Below are positions 1-5,700 of a DNA stretch of 6,287 nt, piece by piece. The notes under the pieces are model-generated. The model made no database searches. It was not told the origin of the DNA and was given only the letters and a program-made list of their open reading frames with translations. The position numbers and the translations under genes were made by a program. The stretch comes from JBQCEE01 sp051960575 (GTDB lineage: Bacteria > Actinomycetota > Actinomycetes > Mycobacteriales > Jatrophihabitantaceae). The first letter of the stretch is position 1, and each line of letters opens with the position of its first letter. The stretch is from the NCBI RefSeq assembly GCF_051960575.1, contig NZ_JBQCEE010000069.1, positions 1 to 6,287 on the forward strand. The letters run 5' to 3'.

Positions 1-803
1 TGCTGTCCTGCTTCGACCCGGTGCGCCGCGAGGTCGGCCGGCTGACCCTCGAGAAGCTGATCCTGGACGGGCGGATCCACCCGCACCGCATCGAGGAGGC
101 CTACGAACAGAGTCGCGCCGAGGTCGACGAGCTGTGCCTCCGCGCGGCTCGCGACGCCCTCGCCGACGTCGGCATCGGCCCGGTCGACGAGCGGCTGTTG
201 CCGACCATCGGCCGTCTCAAGTACCGCACCAGCTACGGCCAGAACGTCCTCGGCCACCTCGTCGAGACCGCCCACATCGCCGGCGTCATGGCCGCCGAGA
301 TGGGCATCGAGCCGACCCTGGTCAAGCGCAGCGCCTTCCTGCACGACCTCGGCAAGGCCCTCACCCACGAGGTCGAGGGCAGCCACGCGCTCATCGGCGC
401 GGACCTGCTGCGCAAGTACGGCGAGGACGAAGCGGTCGTGCACGCCGTCGAGGCGCACCACAACGAGGTGCAGCCGCGCACCATCGAGGCCGTGCTCACC
501 CAGGCGTCCGACACCTGCTCGGCCGCCCGCCCCGGCGCGCGCCGCGAGTCGCTCGAGAACTACATCAAGCGGCTGCACCGCATCGAAGAGATCGCGACCG
601 CGAAGCAGGGCGTCGAGAAGGTCTTCGCCATGCAGTCCGGACGCGAGGTGCGGGTCATGGTGCAGCCGAGCGAGGTCGACGACCTCGCGGCCTCGGTGAT
701 GGCACGCGAGATCGCCAAGCAGATCGAGGACGAGCTCACCTATCCCGGCCAGATCCGCGTCACCGTCGTCCGCGAGTCGCGGGCCAGCGAGATCGCGCAC
801 TGA
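1..803 (+). CDS. rny: Ribonuclease Y, C-terminal part (5' end outside window)
   Basis: Seen: an open frame read from base 3 to a TGA at 801-803 gives 266 residues without an initiation site, because the gene begins left of the window. They align from memory with the second half of RNase Y (about 520 aa in Bacillus subtilis). The opening FDPVRREVGRLTLEKLI marks the end of the KH region. GRLKYRTSYGQNVL leads into the HD domain, whose His-Asp pair lies in FLHDLGKAL (bases 342-347). EVEGSHALIGADL, AHHNEVQP, SAARPGARRESLENYIKR and the C-terminal YPGQIRVTVVRESRA follow. Known: RNase Y is a membrane-anchored endoribonuclease that starts mRNA decay, and its HD domain binds metal for hydrolysis. The membrane segment, coiled coil and most of KH are missing only because of the window edge. 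Divergent details (SDTCSAARP where AADALSAARP is usual) leave the HD Asp in place. A 55-bp gap separates it from miaB. Confidence 0.96.
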   Translation, partial: LSCFDPVRREVGRLTLEKLILDGRIHPHRIEEAYEQSRAEVDELCLRAARDALADVGIGPVDERLLPTIGRLKYRTSYGQNVLGHLVETAHIAGVMAAEMGIEPTLVKRSAFLHDLGKALTHEVEGSHALIGADLLRKYGEDEAVVHAVEAHHNEVQPRTIEAVLTQASDTCSAARPGARRESLENYIKRLHRIEEIATAKQGVEKVFAMQSGREVRVMVQPSEVDDLAASVMAREIAKQIEDELTYPGQIRVTVVRESRASEIAH

Positions 804-821
804 CCAAGCGGCATCGCCGAC

Positions 822-843
822 CGGGCTGCGTCCGCACGGCCCG
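822..843 (+). other. Imperfect GC-rich hairpin in the rny-miaB gap
   Basis: CGGGC at 822-826 pairs with GCCCG at 839-843. TGC at 827-829 pairs with GCA at 834-836, leaving a 4-nt loop and a 2-nt bulge (837-838). No T tract follows, so it is not a canonical intrinsic terminator. It ends one base before the -10-like TACCCT of miaB. It could be a weak terminator for rny, an operator, or chance in GC-rich DNA. Confidence 0.25.
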
Positions 844-849
844 TACCCT
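844..849 (+). promoter_or_regulatory. Candidate -10 element for miaB
   Basis: TACCCT fits the actinobacterial TANNNT -10 pattern and lies 9 nt before the miaB ATG at 859. A transcript starting 6-8 nt downstream would have almost no 5' leader, consistent with the absence of a purine-rich Shine-Dalgarno sequence before this ATG. I see no good -35 hexamer at 17-18 bp. This is inferred from sequence only. Confidence 0.35.
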
Positions 850-858
850 GGACGAGCC

Positions 859-2274
859 ATGAGCCGCAGCTACCAGATCCGCACCTACGGGTGCCAGATG
901 AACGTCCACGACTCCGAGCGCCTCGCCGGCCTGCTCGAGTCGGCAGGCTACGAGCGCGCCGCCGACGGCACCGATCCTGACCTCGTCGTCTTCAACACCT
1001 GCGCGGTGCGCGAGAACGCCGACAACCGCCTCTACGGCAACCTCGGCCACCTGCTGCCGGCCAAGCAGGCCAACCCGGCGATGCAGATCGCCGTCGGCGG
1101 CTGCCTGGCGCAGAAGGACCGGGGCCGGATCGTCGAGCGGGCCCCGTGGGTCGACGTCGTGTTCGGCACCCACAACCTCGCCGCGCTGCCCGTCCTGCTC
1201 GAGCGGGCCCGGCACAACAAGGCCGCCGAGATCGAGATCGTCGAGGCGCTCGAACACTTCCCGTCCGACCTGCCGAGCCGGCGCGAGTCACCGTTCTCGG
1301 CCTGGGTGTCGGTGTCGGTGGGCTGCGACAACACCTGCACGTTCTGCATCGTCCCGTCGCTGCGCGGCCGCGAGACCGACCGGCGGCCGGGCGACGTGCT
1401 CGCCGAGATCCGCGCGCTCGTCGACGAGGGCGTCGTCGAGGTGACCCTGCTCGGGCAGAACGTGAACAGCTACGGCCGATCGTTCGGCGACCGGCTCGCG
1501 TTCGGCAAGCTGCTGCGCGCCTGCGGCGGCATCGACGGCCTCGAGCGCGTCCGCTTCACCAGCCCGCACCCCCGTGACTTCACCGACGACGTCATCGCCG
1601 CGATGGCCGAGACGCCGAACGTGATGCCGCACCTGCACATGCCGCTGCAGTCGGGCAGCGATCGCGTGCTGCAGGCGATGCGCCGCTCGTACCGGCGCGA
1701 GCGCTACCTCGGCATCCTCGACCGGGTGCGTACCGCGATGCCGGACGCCGCGATCACCACCGACATCATCGTCGGCTTCCCGGGCGAGACCGACGAGGAC
1801 TTCGAGCAGACGCTGGACGCCGTGCGCGCCGCCCGGTTCGCCAGCGCCTTCACCTTCCAGTACTCGCAGCGCCCCGGCACGCCGGCCGCGACGATGCCCG
1901 ACCAAGTGCCCGCCGCCGTCGTCGCCGAGCGCTACCAGCGCCTCGTCGACCTGCAGGAACAGCTCTCGTGGGACGCGGCGAAGCAGCTCGTCGGTACCGA
2001 GGTCGAGGTGCTGGTGAGCACGACGGGCGGGCGCAAGGACACCGACACCGGCCGGGTCTCGGGCCGCGCCCGCGACGGCCGGCTGGTGCACCTGGCCGCC
2101 GGCCCGGACGTGCAGCCCGGCGACGTCGTGACCACCACGGTCACCTACGCCGCACCCCACCACCTCGTGGCCGACGCCCCGATCACCGCGCACCGCCGCT
2201 GGCGCGGCGCCTCCGTGGCGGCACACCCGGCGCCGGCCCGACAGCTGCTCATGCTCACCCCGCGCCCGAGCTGA
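859..2274 (+). CDS. miaB: tRNA-2-methylthio-N6-dimethylallyladenosine synthase MiaB
   Basis: This radical-SAM methylthiotransferase converts i6A37 to ms2i6A37 in tRNAs reading UNN codons, using two [4Fe-4S] clusters. Seen in the 471-aa product: an N-terminal UPF0004 domain with the three auxiliary-cluster cysteines C12 (YGCQMN), C48 (FNTCAVREN) and C82 (GGCLAQ). The radical-SAM CxxxCxxC follows at C156, C160 and C163 (GCDNTCTFC). Family signatures LLGQNVNSYG, FTSPHPRDF, HMPLQSGSDRVLQAM and TDIIVGFPGET come next, then a TRAM RNA-binding domain at about 375-438. QNVNSYG and the TRAM domain support MiaB over RimO or MtaB. The ATG at 859 is chosen because the family's conserved N terminus starts there. 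A tail of about 30 residues after TRAM (RRWRGASVAAHPAPARQ) is not recognisable. MiaA, which makes its substrate, is encoded at 4783-5700. The gene converges on the epoxide-hydrolase-like gene with a 30-bp gap. Confidence 0.97.
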   Translation: MSRSYQIRTYGCQMNVHDSERLAGLLESAGYERAADGTDPDLVVFNTCAVRENADNRLYGNLGHLLPAKQANPAMQIAVGGCLAQKDRGRIVERAPWVDVVFGTHNLAALPVLLERARHNKAAEIEIVEALEHFPSDLPSRRESPFSAWVSVSVGCDNTCTFCIVPSLRGRETDRRPGDVLAEIRALVDEGVVEVTLLGQNVNSYGRSFGDRLAFGKLLRACGGIDGLERVRFTSPHPRDFTDDVIAAMAETPNVMPHLHMPLQSGSDRVLQAMRRSYRRERYLGILDRVRTAMPDAAITTDIIVGFPGETDEDFEQTLDAVRAARFASAFTFQYSQRPGTPAATMPDQVPAAVVAERYQRLVDLQEQLSWDAAKQLVGTEVEVLVSTTGGRKDTDTGRVSGRARDGRLVHLAAGPDVQPGDVVTTTVTYAAPHHLVADAPITAHRRWRGASVAAHPAPARQLLMLTPRPS

Positions 2275-2304
2275 CCCGCCGCGGGCCGGGGAGCAGGGCG
2301 CGCG

Positions 2305-2814
2305 TCAGTGCGCGTGCCGTCCCGGCGGCGTCGAGGTGCTCCCGGGCGCCTTCGGCCGCAGCGGCGGGATCACCGCGCCGACGACGGCCCGCACCAGCGC
2401 GCGGGTGCAGTCGAGGTAGTCGAAGCTGTCGCGCCACAGCGTGATCTGGCCGTCGTACACGTCGAACCGGCCGGCGACCCAGAACTGCAGGCGCAGCGGG
2501 CCGACGGTGACGACGTCGGTGCGCTCGGTGAGCACCACCGGCCCCGAGCCCGAGATGGCGTGCAGGTAGAGCTCGAAGCCGACCGGCCGCGACGCGCCCC
2601 GCAGCAGCGGTGCGAGCACGCGCAGCGTGGCCCGCCGTCCGTGCACGGCGGGCAGCCCGACGTTGACGTAGCGGACGTCGTCGGCGAGCAGCGCACCGGC
2701 GGTGGCAGCGTCACCCGCGACGAGCGCGGCGAGAAACGCCTCGACGACGGTCTGCGGGTTGGCCGACACGGCCTTCGGGTCGACGGCGGCGTTCGGTAGC
2801 AGTCCGGACGGCAT
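2305..2814 (-). CDS. Limonene-1,2-epoxide hydrolase family protein (SnoaL-like fold)
   Basis: Seen: 169 aa starting at the ATG complementary to 2812-2814, with a strong Shine-Dalgarno sequence upstream. The fold pattern is that of limonene-1,2-epoxide hydrolase (LEH), a small cupped alpha+beta protein that opens epoxides in one step without a covalent intermediate. The active-site residues of Rhodococcus LEH appear conserved: Tyr and Asn in YVN (Y49, N51), Arg and Asp in ERTD (R98, D100), and the second Asp in LWRDSFD (D129). A proline-rich tail (about 149-169) extends past the fold. An actinobacterial relative is EphG (Rv2740) of M. tuberculosis, as I remember it. Substrate unknown; polyketide-type, lipid or steroid epoxides are possible. 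It lies 33 nt downstream of the DUF349 gene in the same orientation, so they are probably co-transcribed. A non-catalytic SnoaL/NTF2-like protein is the main alternative, but the conserved triad argues for hydrolase activity. Confidence 0.8.
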   Translation of the reverse strand: MPSGLLPNAAVDPKAVSANPQTVVEAFLAALVAGDAATAGALLADDVRYVNVGLPAVHGRRATLRVLAPLLRGASRPVGFELYLHAISGSGPVVLTERTDVVTVGPLRLQFWVAGRFDVYDGQITLWRDSFDYLDCTRALVRAVVGAVIPPLRPKAPGSTSTPPGRHAH

Positions 2815-2817
2815 GGG

Positions 2818-2830
2818 CCCCTCCTCCTCC
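2818..2830 (-). promoter_or_regulatory. Strong ribosome binding site deciding the start of the epoxide-hydrolase-like gene
   Basis: On the minus strand a GGAGGAGGAGGGG run ends 3 nt before the ATG at 2814, and the central AGGAGG ends 8 nt before it. This favours the ATG at 2814 over the in-frame GTG at 2847, which abuts the DUF349 stop codon and would place the Shine-Dalgarno run inside the coding sequence. It is the only unmistakable Shine-Dalgarno sequence I see in front of a gene here. Confidence 0.8.
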
Positions 2831-2847
2831 GGGTCGCGCACTGCCAC

Positions 2848-4041
2848 TCACTGTGGCAGCAGCGACCGGCGTTGCTCGACCTCGGCCTCCGCCTTCGCGA
2901 TCCGGGCTGCGTCGCCCGACTTCCTCGCCCGCTCCAGCTTCTCCTCGGCCTCGGACAGTCTCTCGCGCAACGCGGCCAGGAACGGGTTGGACGCGGTCGT
3001 GTTGGTGCGCCATTCCGCGTCGAGCGCGTCGCGCACCCGCTGCTCGGCCGCCCGCATGCGCTCGTCGACCCGCCGCATGGCGTCGCGAGGCACGTGCCCG
3101 ATGCCGTCGAAGGCCTCCTGCAGGTCGCGCAGGGCCACCTGGGCGGCCTTCGGGTTCGAGACGTCGAGCGCCTCGGCCTGCGCGATGATCGCCTCCTTCT
3201 TCTGCAGGTTCTCGACCTGCTCGGCGTCGCGCTCGGCGAAGGTGCCCGACCGGCGGGCGAAGAAGGCGTCCTGCGCGGCCCGGAAGCGTGCCCACAGCGC
3301 GTCCTCGACGTCGCGGGCGGCCCGCGGCGCGGCCTTCCACTCGGTCATCAGGTCGCGCATCGCCGCGGCGGTGCCCTTCCAGTCGTCGGACGTCGAGAGC
3401 TCCTCGGCCCGCGCGACCAGCTTCTCCTTGGCCTGCTTGGCGGTGCCGCGCTCGGCGTCGAGCTGCGCGAAGTGCTGTCCGCGCCGCTTGCCGAACGCGT
3501 CGCGGGCCGCGGCGAACCGCTTCCACAGCGCGTCGTCAGTCTTGCGGTCGACGCCCTTGATCTGCTTCCACTCGTCGACGATCGCCCGCAGCCGGTCGCC
3601 CGAGGTCTTCCAGGACGTCGCGTGCTCGGCGATCTGCTCGGCCTCGGCGACCAGCTGCTCCTTCGCCGCGATCGCCTCGGCCCGGGCGGCCTCCCGCGCG
3701 GCGCTCGCCTCGCCGGCCTTCGCCTCGGCCTCGGTGAGCAGCGCGTCGAGCTTCGTGGCCAGTCCGGCGAGGTCGCCGATGACGGCCGCGGTCGGCAGCT
3801 GCTCCTTCAGTTCGAGCGCGTGCTTGCGGGTGGCGATCGGGTCGCCGGCACCGGACGAGAGGCGCTTGGCGAGCAACGAGACCTCGGTCTCGAGGTCCTC
3901 GTACTTGCGCACGTAGTACGCCAATCCGGCGTCGGCGTCACCGGCCTGCCACGACCCGATGACGCGCTCGCCGCCGTCTGTCCCGGCGTCCTTCACGTAG
4001 ACCGTGCCGTCGGCGTCGATGCGACCCCAGGGGGAGCTCAT
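2848..4041 (-). CDS. DUF349 domain-containing helical-repeat protein
   Basis: Seen: 397 aa from the ATG complementary to 4039-4041. Residues 1-60 form a distinct N-terminal segment (SSPWGRIDADGTVYV, GSWQAGDADAGLAYYVRKYEDL) with the pattern common to actinobacterial members. Residues 85-125 are an Ala/Glu-rich probable coiled coil. Three DUF349-type repeats follow at about 126-201, 204-280 and 281-354, with recurring motifs: AKEQLVAEAEQ/AKEKLVARAEE/KKEAIIAQAEA, VDEWKQI/MTEWKAA, and DALWKRFAAARDAF/DALWARFRAAQDAF. A charged coiled-coil tail (355-397) ends the protein. No signal peptide or membrane segment is visible, so it is probably cytoplasmic. The molecular function of DUF349 proteins is not established as far as I know; a syntenic relative is Rv2731 of M. 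tuberculosis. It is divergent from the dioxygenase-like gene and precedes the epoxide-hydrolase-like gene. An upstream in-frame start would add an Arg/Gly-rich extension reaching into the divergent gene and is unlikely. Confidence 0.9.
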   Translation of the reverse strand: MSSPWGRIDADGTVYVKDAGTDGGERVIGSWQAGDADAGLAYYVRKYEDLETEVSLLAKRLSSGAGDPIATRKHALELKEQLPTAAVIGDLAGLATKLDALLTEAEAKAGEASAAREAARAEAIAAKEQLVAEAEQIAEHATSWKTSGDRLRAIVDEWKQIKGVDRKTDDALWKRFAAARDAFGKRRGQHFAQLDAERGTAKQAKEKLVARAEELSTSDDWKGTAAAMRDLMTEWKAAPRAARDVEDALWARFRAAQDAFFARRSGTFAERDAEQVENLQKKEAIIAQAEALDVSNPKAAQVALRDLQEAFDGIGHVPRDAMRRVDERMRAAEQRVRDALDAEWRTNTTASNPFLAALRERLSEAEEKLERARKSGDAARIAKAEAEVEQRRSLLPQ

Positions 4042-4047
4042 GGGTGC

Positions 4048-4078
4048 ATTACACACGATCAGGCGTCGCTTCGGGCAA
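4048..4078 (-). promoter_or_regulatory. Candidate promoter of the DUF349 unit
   Basis: On the minus strand TTGCCC (4078-4073) is followed after 19 bp by TGTAAT (4053-4048), which sits 6 nt before the DUF349 ATG at 4041. No Shine-Dalgarno sequence is present, so a leaderless transcript is plausible. Weak points are the long 19-bp spacer and a G at the second base of the -10 hexamer, usually A. Confidence 0.3.
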
Positions 4079-4084
4079 CGCCCG
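4072..4084. repeat. Short inverted repeat in the divergent promoter region
   Basis: CGGGC (4072-4076) and GCCCG (4080-4084) are perfect inverted arms around a 3-nt centre, AAC. They lie between the candidate -10 elements of the two divergent units and overlap the possible -35 of the minus-strand promoter. This could be a regulator site, but a 5-bp GC-only arm is easily expected by chance at this base composition. Confidence 0.2.
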
Positions 4085-4093
4085 GGGCCCGGA

Positions 4094-4099
4094 TAGCCT
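4094..4099 (+). promoter_or_regulatory. Candidate -10 element for the dioxygenase-like gene and miaA cluster
   Basis: TAGCCT fits TANNNT and lies 7 nt before the ATG at 4107, the usual spacing for a leaderless actinobacterial transcript. The short stretch before the ATG offers no convincing Shine-Dalgarno match. No clear -35 is visible. It would drive the dioxygenase-like gene, miaA and at least part of dapF transcription. Confidence 0.45.
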
Positions 4100-4106
4100 C
4101 CTGAGC

Positions 4107-4790
4107 ATGATCCTCGGCGCCGCCTTCGTCCCCCAGACACCGCTGCTCGTGCCCGCCGTCGCGCAGGGGGCGGCTGCCGACCTCACCGAGCTCACCGAGG
4201 CCGCGCGCACGGCGATCCGGCGGGTCGGCGACGGCGCGACGCGCTGGCTGGTCGTCGGCGCCGCCGACGCCGCCGCGGCCTTCCCGGCGGGCGCCGTCGG
4301 CACGCTGGCGGGGTTCGGCGTGCCCGTCACCGCCTCGCTCGGTCGGTCCGCCGACGAGGCCCCGACGCTGCCGGCCTCGCTCACGGTCGGGACGTGGGTG
4401 CTGGCCGACGCGGTCGGCGAGCTCGCCGACGTCGGGGGCCTCGCCGACGACCCGTCCGGCCACGCGCCAGCCGTCGACCTCGACGGTGCCACCGCCCTGC
4501 TGGTGGTCGGCGACGGCAGCGCCAAGCGCACCGAGAAGGCGCCCGGCTACTTCGACCCGCGCGCCGAGGCGTTCGACGCCGCGGTCGCCGAGATGCTCGG
4601 CGCGGGCGACCCCCGCCGGCTGGCCGAGCCGCAGGCGCAGGGCGGCGCCGAGCTGATGGCCGCCGGTGCGCCGGTCTGGGCCCAGGTCGCCGGGCTGCTC
4701 GGCGACGGCACCTTCACCGCCGAGCTGCTGCACGACTCGGCGCCCTTCGGCGTCGGCTACTTCGTCGCGGCCTGGACGGCGCGTGCCTGA
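4107..4790 (+). CDS. Class III extradiol ring-cleavage dioxygenase subunit B-like protein, probably non-catalytic
   Basis: Seen: 227 aa from the ATG at 4107. The opening short strand and loop (AAFVPQTPLLVP, 5-16) and the strongly conserved GDGSAKRTEKAPGYFD block (135-150), followed by PRAEAFDAAVAEML, resemble the actinobacterial family annotated as class III extradiol dioxygenase subunit B-like. The syntenic relative is Rv2728c upstream of miaA in M. tuberculosis (from memory). Known: true LigB-type enzymes bind Fe(II) through two His and a Glu, the first His near the N terminus. Here that area reads VPQTP, and the whole protein has only two histidines (H119, H209), so dioxygenase activity is doubtful. 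No signal peptide or membrane segment is seen. It overlaps miaA by 8 nt, indicating translational coupling. True function unknown; the constant miaA linkage suggests, without proof, a tie to tRNA modification or simply an old operon. Confidence 0.83.
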   Translation: MILGAAFVPQTPLLVPAVAQGAAADLTELTEAARTAIRRVGDGATRWLVVGAADAAAAFPAGAVGTLAGFGVPVTASLGRSADEAPTLPASLTVGTWVLADAVGELADVGGLADDPSGHAPAVDLDGATALLVVGDGSAKRTEKAPGYFDPRAEAFDAAVAEMLGAGDPRRLAEPQAQGGAELMAAGAPVWAQVAGLLGDGTFTAELLHDSAPFGVGYFVAAWTARA

Positions 4791-5700
4791 CCCTCGCGTC
4801 CTCGCCGTCGTCGGGCCGACGGCCACCGGCAAGTCCGATCTCGCCATCGCGCTGGCGCAGCGGCTCGGGGGCGAGATCGTGAACGCCGACTCGATGCAGC
4901 TCTACGTCGGCATGGACATCGGCGCCGCCAAGCTGCCGGCGGACGAGCGGGGCGGCGTCAAGCACCACCTGCTCGACATCTGGCCGCTGTCGAAGTCGGC
5001 CGCGGTCGCCGAGTACCAGCGCCTCGCCCGCGACGTGATCGCCGAGGTGCACGGGCGCGGCCGGCTGCCGATCCTGGTCGGCGGGTCGGGCCTCTACCTG
5101 CGCGGCGCGCTCGACCGGCTCGAGTTCCCTGGCGAGTCACCCGAACTCCGCGCGCGCCTGTACGCCGAGTTGGACGCACTCGGGCCCGCCGAGCTGCACC
5201 GGCGTCTCGCTGCGGTCGATCCGGCCGCCGCAGCCGCGATCCTGCCAAGCAACGGACGGCGCATCGTCCGCGCGCTCGAGGTCGTCGAGCTCACCGGGGC
5301 GAGTTTTGTCGCCACCATGCCGGGGTTCGACTCGATCTACGACACGGTCTTCATCGGACTCGACCGTCCCGATCTCGACGACCGGGTCGAGCGCCGGGTG
5401 CAGTCGATGATGCGGCTCGGGTTCCTCGACGAGGTCCGCGGCCTGCTGCCCGCCGGGCTGCGCGACAGCCCCACCGCAGGTAAGGCTCTCGGCTACGCCC
5501 AACTGCTCGCCGTCCTCGCCGACGACGGCAGCGTCACCGGCGACCTCGACGAGGCCGTGGCGATCACCGTGCGCGCGACCCGCCGCTTCGTGCGCCGCCA
5601 GCGCTCCTGGTTCCGCCGCGACCCGCGGGTGCAGTGGCTCGACGGCTCCGCCCCGGACGTCGCGGGCCGAGCACTTAAGCTGGTTCCATGCGCGTCCTGA
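4783..5700 (+). CDS. miaA: tRNA dimethylallyltransferase MiaA
   Basis: It transfers the dimethylallyl group of DMAPP to N6 of A37 in tRNAs reading UNN codons, giving i6A37, the substrate of MiaB encoded at 859-2274. Seen in the 305-aa product: P-loop GPTATGKS (11-18); NADSMQLYVGMDIGAAKL (34-51) with the catalytic-region Asp36 and Ser37; GGSGLY (100-105, where many homologues have GGTGLY); GRRIVRALEV; GKALGYAQL; and the C-terminal RFVRRQRSWFRRD that closes over the tRNA. The length is typical. The GTG at 4783 is chosen because it puts the P-loop at the normal distance from the N terminus. In-frame starts further upstream would lie deep inside the preceding gene. The gene overlaps the dioxygenase-like gene by 8 nt and dapF by 13 nt. 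Its last codons (ctt, aag, gtt, cca) depart from the GC-ending norm, probably because they also hold the dapF start signals. Confidence 0.97.
   Translation: MPDPRVLAVVGPTATGKSDLAIALAQRLGGEIVNADSMQLYVGMDIGAAKLPADERGGVKHHLLDIWPLSKSAAVAEYQRLARDVIAEVHGRGRLPILVGGSGLYLRGALDRLEFPGESPELRARLYAELDALGPAELHRRLAAVDPAAAAAILPSNGRRIVRALEVVELTGASFVATMPGFDSIYDTVFIGLDRPDLDDRVERRVQSMMRLGFLDEVRGLLPAGLRDSPTAGKALGYAQLLAVLADDGSVTGDLDEAVAITVRATRRFVRRQRSWFRRDPRVQWLDGSAPDVAGRALKLVPCAS
5676..5681 (+). promoter_or_regulatory. Candidate internal -10 element for dapF inside the miaA 3' end
   Basis: TAAGCT fits TANNNT and lies 6 nt before the dapF ATG at 5688, within the last codons of miaA. There is no Shine-Dalgarno sequence before dapF. 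Codon choice in miaA becomes unusual exactly here. A recognisable -35 is missing. dapF may thus have its own leaderless transcript as well as read-through from miaA. Confidence 0.4.

Noticed and set aside
1288..2226. 312-codon minus-strand open frame opposite miaB
   Set aside because: The product is His/Arg/Gly/Ala/Val-rich without domain motifs, and the plus strand encodes an unmistakable MiaB.
2271..2308. CTGAC/GTCAG inverted repeat (2271-2275, 2304-2308) and a small CCCG/CGGG hairpin (2275-2285) between the convergent miaB and epoxide-hydrolase-like stops, as a possible bidirectional terminator
   Set aside because: The outer arms are 5 bp, each containing a TGA stop codon, with a long unpaired centre. 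The inner stem is 4 bp and no T tract follows on either strand. Chance is sufficient.
2815..2847. Upstream in-frame GTG start (2847) for the epoxide-hydrolase-like protein
   Set aside because: It would add 11 acidic residues not expected in the family and place the very strong Shine-Dalgarno run inside the coding sequence. The ATG at 2814 is better.
2702..3916. 404-codon open frame on the plus strand opposite the DUF349 gene (another of 410 codons at 2872-4104)
   Set aside because: Both are antisense shadows created by high GC3 in the DUF349 gene. Their products are Ser/Arg/Ala- or Gly/Leu/Arg-rich low-complexity translations without recognisable motifs, while the minus strand encodes a clear DUF349 protein.
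4044..4106. Upstream GTG start (4044) for the dioxygenase-like protein
   Set aside because: The added 21 residues would be encoded by the intergenic promoter region, including the -10-like TAGCCT, and precede the strand that normally opens the family.
4042..4140. Upstream in-frame start giving a 33-residue N-terminal extension to the DUF349 protein
   Set aside because: The extension is Arg/Gly-rich, crosses the divergent promoter region and runs into the opposite gene. SSPWGRIDADG directly after the ATG at 4041 looks like the true N terminus.
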